The notes: a model not told the origin generated them from the letters alone. Shown: positions 54,201 to 64,000, counted from the first letter of the stretch. The stretch is DNA of 64,000 nt from Cyanophora paradoxa (GCA_004431415.1 QPMI01000470.1:372001-436000), one strand, 5' to 3'. Numbers and translations: made by a program.

Positions 54201-57200
54201 GGATGTTGGTGGGGGTCTTCAGGTCCAGCGAGAGGTCCGACGCCTCGCCCTGCACACGTACGTCAGGCTTCGAATTCAGCAGATCTCGGCCTCAGAAGGA
54301 AGCCTCGGTCCGAATTAGATCTAACGGGGAAGAGAAGGCTCTAGGGTCTAAGTCAAAGGACAGGCTAGAGAGGTCCGACGCCTCGCCCTGCACGGGGCCG
54401 AGGGGCGCGTGCAGTCAGCCTGATTACAAGGGCCTTGAGAGGTGTTGTGGTTAGCCCTATATATATCAAGAATCTCATTAGAATATGGAGGAGAGAATCT
54501 TAAAAATTATCAGCTAACTCGGTAGTAAAGCGTCCAGAGCCGAACTGAAGGGTGCCGAATCCGAATCGAAGGGTGCGCGGGCTCTAACCTAAAGGCCTTT
54601 AGAAGGTTTTGCAATTACTATTGGTCAACCTTAAGCTTATCGAGACTTCTACGTATTAGATCTCGAACCTTGAGGATCTTGACGGGGACGCGGGGGCCGG
54701 GCGCATGCGCCCCGGGCTCCACCTTCGAATTCGAATTGATCGCCGTCAGTCAGAGTCCGGAAATTCCAAATTTCGATTCGAATTTCGAGCGCTAGCGGGG
54801 CGACGGGCCCGGCGGCCTCAGATCTCAGAAGAGATCTAGAGCCTCGGTCCGAATTAGATTTAACTTTCTTTCTTCTTCGGACCAGCTAGACAGGTCTAAT
54901 TGATTGGATCTAATGGGTTCTAGAAGGCTCTAGGGCCCAGGACCTAAGGACAGGCTGGAGAGGTCAACTTCAAGCGGAGATTCGAATTTCAAGCGCGGCG
55001 ACCGGTACCTGCCCAGCGGCCGTGTCGTCGGCGTCGGACCGGCGCCGCTTGTGCCGCGCCCGTTCCTGCCCAAGTCAAGCGACGTCGACGTCAAGCTCTA
55101 ACGACGAGCGAATAGAATTAAAGCGTAACGAGGCTATCGGGGCGCTATGTTGTGCTTATTTGAGCAGCTTGTATCCGGCCCATGCCAAGCCAAAAGCCAC
55201 CTTGAGGGCGACTTTATATAATTAGCTAGGTTAAGCTGCCAAGGGGCCTAGTCAGGGGGGTTACCAAGCTTAAGTTGAAGTCAAGGCCTATATACAGCTA
55301 GGGGCACCGGCACGCTATATATAATCTATATATAAGCTAACTCTATATATAGGTACCAAGCTCAAGTCAAGGCCTAGGGGCACAAGGCCTAGGGGCACCT
55401 TGAGGGCGGCCTCCATGGCGGCCTCCTCCTGCTCGGCGAGCTCGAGCTCCGCCTCGTGCACGTTGCGCTCCGGGCAGAGGATCTGGCGCCCGGCCCGTTA
55501 CATAAGCTTAAGTTAAATAGTGCTAGAGGTATAGTTATATATGAGGGCGGCTTCCTTAGCTGAGTTGAGCTGATTATTATATGTTAAGCTAATTCTCGGG
55601 GCAGAGGGGCAGAGGACCTCGCCCACGGCGCTCGGGGCAGAGGATCTGGCGCCCGGCCCGGTTATATATATAAGTTAAGCTGTAAGTTCTATATATAAGG
55701 GCGGCTTCCATATATAGTTAAGTTCAGCTTAGTTAAGCTAAGTCTCGGGAGGGGCAGCGGACCTCGCCCACGGCGCGGAGCCACTTGTAGCGCCGCCGCG
55801 TCGCAATCACTGATCGAGATTTGATCCATGATTTGATCAGATGCATGTAAACAGCGGCCGGCGTGGCATTACATGCACGGCACGCACCGCTCGTGACCAT
55901 GATTGGGGCGATGAAGTTGAACATCACCTGAGCCGGGGCGTGGCGCGGCGCGGCGCGACTCGCCAAGTAAGAGAGAGAGGGGGAGGGAAGGAAACGGGAA
56001 TATATTCTAAATATATAATGCAGCCCTAGATCTAGATCTTCGCGATCTGCGCTGACCATCGCTCTAAATCTAAAAAGTGCGGCTCTATAGCTAAATCTTA
56101 TATTAAAAGCGCGGCTCTATAGCTAAGCGGCTCTTAATTAGTGCGGCCCTAGATCTATAGCTAAATCCAGAGCCTCAGAGGAGGAGGGCGGCCAGATTGA
56201 TCTATTGCTTAATCTAAATCTAGACCGACCATCGCGCCGCCGACGATCATGTTGGCGGAGAGGAGCTGCATGCGGCCCGACGTGTTCCACAGCTGCCGGC
56301 CCGCCTCCTCGCTGATCACGTAGGGGAGCGACACCTGCACGAAGTCGAAGCTTGAGATTGAGATTGGGGGGCTCAAGCTTAAGGATGAGGATCATATTAA
56401 GCCGAAGGAGAAACGTAAACTGGAAGGTCCGGCGCCGGCCGGGATCGAAATTGGAAGTGCTAGTGCGCTAGTACATGTTCAACAGTTAGGATTTATGTTC
56501 AGGGTCCCAAGTTTACATAGTTTCAGGGCCGGACGTCGACGCGTGTACATGCCAGGCAGAGAATAAGATTGGGAGGCTCAAACTTGAGGGGTGCTAGTGC
56601 GTTAGTACTAGCATTTATGTTCAGGGTACCAAGTTTAGATAAATTTCAGGGCCGGAAGCGCGCACATGCCAGGCGGTGAGGACGAGGCGGAGGAGGACAT
56701 CCACAGAGGCGAACAGGAGCGAGTTGGCCCGCCGCGAGAGGCGCTGCCCGGGTACCGGTGTCAGACCTCAGGGCGGCGAGCGCCAGGCATGGGAAGGGGG
56801 GAGGGGAGGGGGGGTGGGGGGGGGGCGGGGAGGGCGGAGGGGGTAAGGGAAAGGGCGATGAAGGGAGGCGGGGGCGGGGGGGGCGCGCGCCAGCATGCAT
56901 ATGGGGGGGCAGAGGGTGGGGAAGGGGCGGGGGGGAGGGAGGCGGGGGTGGGGAAGCACGCGCCAGCATCGGGGGCAGGGCCTCGGCGCGCCCGGCGGCC
57001 TCCATCTCGCGCCTGTACCGCTCCCGCTGCTCCGGCGACGTGTCCAGCATCGCCTGCAGAAAGGCAATTAATATTATAACTTATTCCCGATAACTATTAG
57101 GTTCTAATTGTATAAAAGACGTGTCCAGCATCTCGTGCAGAAAGGCAATTTAAAGGGGCCGGGGCAGGCAGCTGCAGGAAGCTAAAGCTTCGAATTCCGG

Positions 57201-60200
57201 GGCCGGATCGGACCTGTGGGAGCCAGAGGCCTATGTATAGCTATAGCCTAGAAGCTAGCTATCTAGACCTTTAAGGCATAGCCATATGCATCACCTAGTA
57301 CAAAGATCTAACTTGAGCTTCTCATACGTTTTCTCATACGCATCGGACCTGGAGGAGCCATAGGCGGAAGGGCACACCGACGACCTGCTGCGGCTCCGCG
57401 TGCACCACCTGCACCTGCGCGCTCCTGCATGTTAGGTTCTAATTTCATAATCGAAGGAGGTGGAGGGGCGGGGGGGAAAGGCCGGGGGAGGTGGGGCAGG
57501 GGGGAGGTGGGGGGGGGAGGGGGGAGGGGGAGTGTGGGGGGGGGGGGGGGGCGGGTGGGGTGGTTGGGGGGGTTGGGGGGTTGGGGGAGGGAGGGAGGCC
57601 CGGGGGGAGCCGGCGGGAGGGGGGGGTGGGGTGGGGGGGGTGGGTGGGGTGGGGGGGGGGGGGGGGGCGGAGGTGGGGGGCGGTGTACATGTGTGTGTGT
57701 GTGTGTGTGTGGGGGGGGGAGGGGGGTGGGGGGGGGGGGGTCGCCAGCAGCGCACCGCGTCCTCGTCCTCCGGGCTGAAGTGGATCGCCGCCCCCAGCGC
57801 CGTCGTCACCTGCGGGGGCCCCCGGGCCCTCCCCGTTCGAAGAATCCCGAGGCGGCGCCTTCGAATTCGATCCGGACTCTATAGAAGAGGCCGACTCTAA
57901 AAGGGTCTAAAGAACTCTAATAAAAGGGACCGCGAACTTTCCAGCCTCTAATCATAAGCTCCCAATTGCAAAGAATCAATGAAGCACCTCTTGGAGGGAG
58001 TTCTTGAAGTAGAGGAGCTGGGTGGGGTCCACGCGGATGCGGTGGCACGCGTCCTCGATCTCGTCCCGCGCCGTCTTCGGCGCCAGCGGCAGCCACCTGC
58101 GCGAAGGGGAGGGTCGCGCTTGAATTCAGGTTCCCTCGTATCAGGGTTCAGGTACGGCGAGTTAGTGCTCCTGGCGCCGGCCACATGCATAGCTCAGCGT
58201 AACTTTTAGCGTTAGGTGCACGTGCGCGCTTTAGCTCAGCTTATAATTAGATATATTTGCATATGCTCATATATAGTTTATTTGGCTTCGTGCTAGAGAT
58301 CTGGATCTAGAGCGTCGCTTCTTGCTTGTCAGACGGAGGGCGCACCCGAACAGGAGCTCCTCAGAGCGTGAGAACTCGGGGGGCAGCCTCCTCTTAGCTT
58401 AGCTTAAGATTATCTATATATGCATCTTAAGATTAGCTTATAATTAGCGCCGTCTTTGGCGCCAGCTTGCAATTGTATCTCTCCAATCTAGACATGCTCA
58501 TATATAGCTTGTATGACAGGGCCTATAGCTATGCTGTCTAGAGAGCGTCGCTTAGGGCGCCGGCGCACCCGAACAGGAGCTCTTCGGAGCGGCAGAACTC
58601 GGGGGGCAGCCTCCCCTGTAGCGACCTGGATGCGCGCGCGGGCCGCAGCCTCGCCGAGTCAGAGATGCATGCCTTCGCTTTGCTTCACTTCGCTTCGAAG
58701 CGAAGTGCGCGAAGGCGGGACCGGGCGGGAGGGGCGGGCCGCAGCATCCTCGCCGAGTCAGAGATTTAGACGCACGCCTTCACTTTCATTTAGCGCGGCG
58801 CCGGCGCCGGCGCGCGAGAAGTGCTCAATCTAACTTGGAGCGCGTCTCATGATAATTATATATGCATGATAATCGTGATCACCTGCGGTAGAGGTAGGGC
58901 GGGCGGAGGCCGTACTTAGCGGCAATCATCACCGTCCGGATGAGGAGCTGCGCGCACGCACGAATGTGAGGGAGATAGTCATAAGCGATGAAGCTTAAGG
59001 AGCTTAAGCTTAAGGGATGTGGGCGAGCGAAGGGATGGGGGAGGGGGGGGGGGGTGTCCGGATGAGGAGCTGCGTGCACGGCGAAGGGATGAGGAAAAGA
59101 GAGCTCTAAAGCTTAAGAGGAGCTGCGTGCACGAATATTTAATGTGGGGGAGCGAAGGGATGAAGCTGAAGCGGGGCGAAGAAATGAAAGCGGGGCGAGG
59201 AAGCGATCGGAAGCAGTTCGCTCTACAGAAAGCGATGAAGCGGAGCTCTAAAGACTGAGAGAGGCGCGGAGATCTAAAGAGAGGTCTGAAGCCTTAGAAG
59301 CAGTTATTATCCTTAGAAGCCTTCGAGAAGCGAAGAAGGAGAAAAAGAAACAGAAATTAAAGCAGTTACGAGGCCGAAGAAGAAGTAGAACTCGATGGAC
59401 TTGGCGGAGCGCTCCGCCGGCTGCCCGATCAGATCAGATCAGATCAGATCAGATCAGATCAGATCAGATCAGATCAGAGCGCGCCTTGAGAAGGAAGAGG
59501 TAGAGGAAGACGGCGAGGACGGGCGTCGCGTGGAAGATCCAGATCGCCTGCGGCGATTATTTGGGGGGGGAGGGCGAGGGGGGGGGGGGGGGGGGGGTTA
59601 GAGCTCACGGGCGTCATCCTGTGGAGAAGACCGGAAGGTAAGTCAGTGGGCGCGCGGCTACAGGGGCAGACCGCATGCGCAGGACGGCGGCGGCAGGCCT
59701 AAGTCTAGGGCGCGCGGGCGGGGCGGGGCGCGAACCAGTAGAGGCTGCAGCAGGCACAGAGGAGACGGCGATGGAGACGGCGGGACACGAGGTCAGCGGC
59801 ACGGAGTCGCTCGGGGTAGAGGAAAGGGCAAAGAAAGACATGGTTCAGGGCTCTAGCTTTATATAGGTTCAGGGCTCTAGCTTTATATAGGCCTAGGGCA
59901 TTCGAGGGCGAGGGGTACGGGGCGGAAAGAGGGGGAGAGGCATTACGGGAGATTGCGTACCCCCAGAAGTGACGCTGCGCATCGGTTCCGATCATGATCA
60001 GTGAAGAGGTCGGGAGAGGGGGTGGGGGGGGGGGGGGGGCAAGGGGCTACAGGGATACCTGCTTGAGGGCGGAGTACCCCTGAAAGAAGAGCACGTAGGG
60101 CAAGGTGACAGGGAAGAGGAGATGCACTGACGAGAAGCATTGGAAAACAAGAAAGCAATATTAATAAGCGGATAAACACCGGCGAACTCCTTCCAGAACT

Positions 60201-61673
60201 GCTGCCAATGAATCTGAAAGGGATCGGAGTCAGTTTCCGATCCATCCAAATCAAATCCAAGGGCGGGCCGGGGCGAGGCGGGGCGGGGTCAAAGAAGGGG
60301 CGGGGCGGGGCGGGGTGAGTCGGCGCGAGCACCAAGCTTTAGGGCGGGGCGGGCGGCTAAGAGAGCCGACTAGGCGGGGCGGGGGGCGGCGGCGGGGCGG
60401 CAGGGCGGGCGGGGTGGGTCGGCGCGAGCACCAAGCTTTAGGCGGGGCGGGGCGGCTAAGAGAGCCGACTAGGCGGGCCGGGGCGAGGCGGGGCGGGGTC
60501 AAAGAAGGGGCGGGGCGGGGCGGGGTGGGTCGGCGCGAGCACCAAGCTTTAGGCCGGGCGGGGCGGCTAAGAGAGCCGACTAGGCGGGGGCGGCGGGGCG
60601 GCGGCGGGGCGGGGCGGGGTGGGTCGGCGCGAGCACCAAGCTTTAGCCGGGGCGGGGCGGCTAAGAGAGCCGACTAGGCGGGGGGCGGCGGGGCGGGCGG
60701 CGGGGCGGGGCGGGGTGGGTCGGCGCGAGCACCAAGCTTTAGGGCGGGGCGGGGCGGCTAAGAGAGCCGACTAGGCGGCCGGGGCGAGCGGGGCGGGGCG
60801 GCGGGCGGGGCGGGGTGGGTTGGCGCGGGCATCAAGCACGGGGCGCCGGCGGGGCGGCAGGGCAGGGTGGTCCCGTCGTGGGGGGCGTAGGGGGGGGGGG
60901 GGGGGGGGGGGGACCACTTAAGAGATCTGGGGTCAGCTTCTAATTCGGAAGTCGTTCAGCTAGAGATCGTAGGTTTCAGATGAGATCCAGGGGCGGGGCG
61001 GGGCGGGCCTTGACGCGCAGCATGACGCCGGAGGAGGAGTCCAGTCCCTGCACGGCGCGCGAGTGCGCCGCGCTCGAGCCCCCCGCGCCCGCTCCCGCCG
61101 CGCCCCGACGCGCCCTCGCGAGTGGCGGTCCCGCGCTCACGGAGCCGGCCGCCTGCAGCTGCGGTCGGCCGCTTTCGTCAGATCTAGAGATGCGCCAACT
61201 CCGATCAGATCGGCGCGCACCGCCGTCGTCGACGCCGCGTCTTGCAGCGGCGCTGTAGACGCCCAGGCTCCGTACGCGTGCGAGCTCTGGCCGTAAGGCG
61301 GGCTGGCGGCCGCGGGCGGCCCCTCGGGGCCCGGGCCGCGCTCGGAATTCGAATGGGAGGCGTGCCGCATGCGGACGCCGTGCTGCTGTTGCTGGCCATG
61401 GGCGTACGCGTACGCGTACGAGGCCGAGGAGGCGGAATTCGAAACCGACGAGGCAGCGCCCGAGATCAACGCCGGGTCCGCGTGCTGCAGCTGCTCGGGC
61501 GACGGCCATGGATCCTGTCCCGGCTGGCCTTGCTCCTGGTCTCCGAGCTCCACGACCCGCACGTCGCCCGCCATTGCCGCGGCGAGCTGCGCCGGAACCT
61601 CCGACTCCGAGGATTGGGATTCCGATCGCTGAAGAAGCTTGGTTTTCTGGACGGCGTCGAACTGCAGTTGCAA
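51230..61673 (-). CDS. Long, finely split multipass membrane protein gene, family unknown
   Basis: Start Met at 61673 (MQLQFDAVQKTKLLQRSESQ) or 61571 (MAGDVRVVELG); the first exon is Gln/Ser/Ala-rich. About 30 short exons can be picked out on the minus strand between CAG acceptors and GT donors. Among them: IHWQQFWKEFAG, HLLFPVTLPYVLFFQGYSAL, AIWIFHATPVLAVFLYLFLL, PAERSAKSIEFYFFFGL, LLIRTVMIAAKYGLRPPYLY, GRLPPEFCRSEELLFGCA, WLPLAPKTARDEIEDACHRI, AMLDTSPEQRERYRREME, LLFASVDVLLRLVLTAW, LPYVISEEAGRQLWNTSGRM, VMFNFIAPIMVTS, RRRYKWLRAVGEVRCP, EASDLSLDLKTPTNILAWV, MALCLLGLMAVVLYSSVFTD, FFLLTVIDVVFFGSCIVLAV, LCGQDLDFCSCARHLHLADA and VASLVLSACILTISQ. At least six are membrane-spanning by composition. 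Introns are long, AT-richer and full of local repeats. It could be two genes; the 3' end and stop are not resolved. No function assigned. Confidence 0.5.
53001..53134 (-). repeat. Exon-edge duplication (20 bp)
   Basis: TGGGCGAGGTTGTTGGAGAG is at 53001-53020 and 53115-53134. The second is the end of the exon encoding ALSNNLAQE. Confidence 0.9.
54061..54393 (-). repeat. Both edges of one exon duplicated into its flanking introns
   Basis: The exon at about 54190-54255 (minus; encodes GEASDLSLDLKTPTNILAW) has its 3' edge CACCCATGCGAGGATGTTGG at 54061-54080 as well as at 54190, and its 5' edge (25 bases starting AGAGGTCCGACGCCTCGCCC) at 54231-54255 and again at 54369-54393. Confidence 0.9.
55465..55660 (-). 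repeat. Exon-edge duplication (33 bp, one mismatch)
   Basis: A 33-base segment containing GGCAGAGGATCTGGCGCCCG occurs at 55465-55497 (exon encoding QILCPER) and 55628-55660 (intron). Confidence 0.9.
57037..57150 (-). repeat. Exon-edge duplication near a splice acceptor
   Basis: GACGTGTCCAGCAT followed by TGCAGAAAGGCAATT occurs at 57037-57068 and 57118-57150. It covers the start of the exon encoding AMLDTSPEQ and its CAG acceptor. Confidence 0.85.
57430..57760. repeat. 330-bp G-run tract with (TG)n
   Basis: Nearly every base is G on the plus strand, in dozens of runs of three or more, with (TG)10 at about 57690-57710. It lies within an intron of the minus-strand membrane gene, so the transcript is C-rich. 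Strong G-quadruplex potential on the non-template strand. Confidence 0.9.
58340..58615 (-). repeat. Whole small exon duplicated
   Basis: About 53 bases encoding RLPPEF(S/C)RSEELLFGCA on the minus strand occur at about 58340-58392 and 58563-58615 with four to five differences. Either copy could be spliced, so alternative exons are possible. Confidence 0.8.
59427..59477. repeat. (GATCA)10 microsatellite
   Basis: About ten uninterrupted GATCA units, abutting the acceptor of the exon that encodes PAERSAKSIEFYFFFGL. Confidence 0.95.
59841..59890. repeat. Tandem 25-bp repeat, two copies
   Basis: GGTTCAGGGCTCTAGCTTTATATAG-type unit twice in succession, within an intron. Confidence 0.85.
60251..60850. 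repeat. Minisatellite, five to six units of about 95-110 bp
   Basis: Each unit has GGGTCGGCGCGAGCACCAAG, then CTTTAG, a GGCGGGGCGG spacer of variable length, and GGCTAAGAGAGCCGACTAGG. The last copy (near 60820) is degenerate. The AGTCGGCTCTC/GAGAGCCGACT half-palindrome is conserved while the G-rich spacer varies. It lies in an intron of the long minus-strand membrane gene. Confidence 0.9.
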
Positions 61674-62169
61674 TGCAGTGCTTTCAGCCGCGCTCGCTGC
61701 AGCTGCTGTTGAAGAGATGACGCGTCTGCAACTGGCGCGACCTCACCCCGATCGCGAGCTCCGACTTCGAGTTCCGCGGCACTTCCGCCGAGCTCAAGAA
61801 GTTCAGCAGCAGCGCTCAAGCCTGGCAAGCTTTAATTATAATTTGCAGCGATGTCGAACGCCGGGAGAGCAACCGTCGAGTCGGCGTCGACGCGAACACG
61901 CGCAAGGCGCACGGCCGCGCCCCCGCGGGCCGCGGCGCCTGCTGGCCGCTCGCCTTGATCGCGCTCTCGAGCAGACAGCTCGCGAGCAGTGGGGGGTACT
62001 GACAAGGCTCGCGCTTAGCTATAGGGTACAGCGGCGCCCAGGCGTCGTGCCAGCGCTAGCTCGGGCGAGCCGCAGCACACGCTTCGAGCTTCGGCACACG
62101 AAGAGGACCCGGTGACGCGCGGTGGCAAGCCCGCGGCGCCGCTCGCACGTTGAAGCTCCGGCGGGGCCC
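61674..62169. other. Divergent region between the long membrane gene and the AKR homologue
   Basis: GC-rich, with no convincing exon. Open frames exist on both strands (for example plus 61639-62115), but they carry no recognisable sequence. It should contain two promoters. Confidence 0.5.
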
Positions 62170-63733
62170 ATGGCGGGAACGACGGAGAGACGCGCGCCGG
62201 ACGGCTCGTTCTTCCGTATGCCGCCGTTCGGCCTCTCGTGCGCGGCCCGCGCGCCCGCCCCGGCCAGCGGACGGCTGACTCGAGGGCCGCGCGTCTGTCT
62301 TCGCAGGACGGAAGGATTCGCCGCAGAGGACGCGTACGCTGCGGTCAAGTACGCGATCGTGCGGGCGAACTACAGGCTCTTCCACCTCGAGGGGGACGAC
62401 GCCGTCCTGCGGGCGGCCGGCGCCGCGCTCTCCGAAGTCTTCGGAGACCCGACGTACGGGATCAGGCGGGAGGACGTATTTCTCATCGGGAGCCTCGTGC
62501 GTTCGCTTGCAATCCCTTCGTCTCTCGTCTCTCAGCGAGAGCGGACCGCTGAGCGCCGCGCGCGCGCGGGGGCAGTGGCCCACGGACGCTGCGCCGGAGC
62601 GGGTGCGGGCCGCCTGCCAGCACGCGCTCGACCTTCTGCGAACGAAGCGCTTCGACCTCTTCGTCGTCTCGGTACCCGTCATTCAATGCTTTCGCCCGCC
62701 GCCTCTCGGACGCCGTGCGGTTGACGGCCGCGGGCGCCCGCGCCGGCGCCGCGCCGCGCAGTGGCCGGTCGCGTTGAAGACGGGGCACGGGCGCCTGCCC
62801 AAGCCGGGTACAGCGCGCTGCGAGTGCTGCAACCTGTTCATGACCGACTCCATCGTGCGCCGTATCCCCCTCCGAGCTCTTGCCACCCCTTCCCCCCCCC
62901 TTCTCCAACTGCCGCCCAGGTACCCCTCGCGGACACGTGGCGCTCATGTGAGGCCCTCGTCGACGCCAAGCTCACCCGCGCCATCGGCGTGCGTCCCCGT
63001 ACCCCCCTATCGATCCGCCGGATCGTACCCCCATCCTCACTGCTGTACCCCCCGCCCTGCCCCGCCCCGCAGCTCGGAAACGTGGCCCCCGCGCACGTCG
63101 CCGATGTCCTCGATTCGTGCCGCATACCCCCCTCCGCCCTCCTGGTCTTTCCTCCCCCCCCCCCAGCCCCCTTCCCCCCCCTGATGTACCCCGCCAGGTC
63201 GAGAGGACGCCGTACCTCCCCCAGCGGCAGCTCCTCGACTTCTGCAAGGAAGAGGTGAGCGCGAACCCCCCGCTGCCCCCCGCCCCTTCCTGACTACTGT
63301 ACCCCCCAGGGCGTGGTCCTGGCGGCCCTTCACCCCCTGGGCCCCGCGGAGGCTACCCCGAAGGCCCCCCGCCTCCTGGAGGAGCCCGCCGTGACGCAGG
63401 CCGCCGGCCGCGCCGGCGTATCCCCCGGGCTGGCGCGCCGCGCACCCCGTAACCCCCCCGCGCTCCCCTCACGTATCCCCCAGGCCCTCCTGGTGCACGC
63501 GCGGCAGACCGCGCCCGACTCGCCGCTGCTCCTGGCGGCCCGTACCCAGGACGAGATCCGAGCCGCCATGCGCGCACGTACCCCTCCCGCTTTCAGAAAC
63601 ACGTACGAACTTAACGTGCCCCCCTAACTTCGTTTGCTCGCAGCGAGTGCCTGCGGCTCGCGGCGCTGCCGGCGGGGGACGCCGCGGCGCTCTCGGCGCT
63701 TTCGCGGCGCCCCCACCGCTACTTTAACCCCGC
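62170..63733 (+). CDS. Aldo-keto reductase homologue lacking the catalytic tetrad (C-terminal end unresolved)
   Basis: Exons: 62170-62237, 62307-62496, 62576-62671, 62762-62854, 62920-62988, 63073-63144, 63198-63254, 63310-63417, 63484-63602, 63644-63733. All joins keep frame and give a normal AKR order: DGSFFRMPPFGLS, RANYRLFHLEGDDAVLRAAG, REDVFLIGSL, FDLFVVS-WPVA, DTWRSCEALVDAKLTRAIG, LGNVAPAHVADVLDSCRI, VERTPYLPQRQLLDFCKEE, GVVLAALHPLGPAEATPKAP and ALSRRPHRYFNPA. Aligned to the family, the catalytic Asp, Tyr, Lys and His are replaced by His, Asp, Ser and Ser. A Cys-rich insert (ARCECCNLFMTDSI) follows WPVALKTG. Either it continues on an exon beyond 63733, or it reads through to a TAG at 63846-63848. 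It is probably not an oxidoreductase; a binding or regulatory role is inferred. Confidence 0.82.
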
Positions 63734-64000
63734 GTGCGTCCCGCCGCCTGGCCTGGAACTCTTAGAGAGCTTAGAGAGCTTAGAGCTTAAGCTTAAGCCA
63801 CTACGGCGTGCGTGCCGCCCCGGCGGCCGCCTAGTTAGCCATAGCTAGGCGGCCGCCTCAAACCATAGCTAGTTAGCCCCGGCGGCCGCCTAGCTATGGC
63901 CTTGAACTGCATTATTATGAGCTCGGCTACATATATAAGCTCGTCCCGTCGCCTTAATCCTCGCTCTATTCCAGGTCTATTCTATCCTCGCCGAGCTAAG
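63734..64000. other. Right edge: intron or 3' flank with NotI-like inverted repeats
   Basis: CGGCGGCCGCCTAG, TAGGCGGCCGCC and CGGCGGCCGCCTAGCTATGG occur within 80 bases (63820-63900), separated by CATAGCTAG. TTCCAG near 63971 could be an acceptor for a last AKR exon. Confidence 0.5.

Noticed and set aside
57429-57884. Gly-rich open frames
   Set aside because: They are produced by the G-tract; the true exon here is the short minus-strand one encoding TTALGAAIHFSPEDED.
60315-60677. Arg/Gly-rich 120-codon open frame
   Set aside because: Minisatellite read as protein; it sits inside an intron of the minus-strand gene.
62122-62724. 200-codon unspliced open frame over the AKR gene
   Set aside because: It runs through two introns; only the spliced reading gives the AKR order of motifs.

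Overview
The window is nuclear DNA of a GC-rich, intron-dense eukaryote. Every convincing protein is split into many short exons joined by GT-AG introns (at least one GC-AG). There are no bacterial-style operons, no ribosome-binding sites, no rRNA or tRNA genes that I could see, and no telomere array. The gene content (TIR and STAND receptors, a PKA regulatory subunit, a SEL1L/Hrd3 homologue, Myb/SANT repeats) fits a unicellular alga or other protist, perhaps haptophyte- or pelagophyte-like. The lineage is inference; I cannot name the species.

Layout, left to right. (1) 521-5447 (+): a protein with 17 tandem 25/26-residue units followed by helical repeats, one per exon. (2) 7585-15509 (+): an NLR-like receptor with an N-terminal acylation motif, a TIR domain, a NACHT/STAND ATPase, pentapeptide repeats and 14 WD40 repeats, each WD40 on its own exon. 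(3) 17809-21036 (-): a Sel1-like repeat protein, divergent from (4) 21112-22791 (+), a coiled-coil protein. (5) 23115-26930 (-): a three-repeat Myb/SANT nuclear protein. (6) 27480 to about 29256 (-): a PKA regulatory subunit, divergent from (7) 29735-32666 (+), a TIR domain fused to an FBXO11-like right-handed beta-helix. (8) 36688-38937 (+): an unrecognised, probably nuclear protein. (9) 40531-47420 (-): a SEL1L/Hrd3-type ERAD protein with a laminin-G/ConA-like lectin domain, divergent from (10) 47750-49122 (+), a YhhQ/VUT-family queuosine-precursor transporter. (11) 49278-50231 (-): a small multipass membrane protein. (12) about 51230-61673 (-): a very long, finely fragmented multipass membrane protein gene. 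(13) 62170 to about 63733 (+): an aldo-keto reductase homologue in which all four catalytic residues are replaced.

Intergenic DNA (32.7-36.7 kb, 38.9-40.5 kb) is AT-richer and packed with short perfect palindromes (GATCATGATC, CTAGATCTAG, CTCGAG). Introns of the right-hand genes carry a repeated GTACCCC signature, and several long introns hold copies of the edge of the neighbouring exon.

The strongest candidate for something undescribed is the pair of TIR genes, above all the receptor at 7.6-15.5 kb. Its WD40 repeats and the introns between them look like recent copies of one exon-intron module, while repeat-to-repeat variation concentrates at a few surface-type positions. That resembles a diversifying recognition array built from exons.
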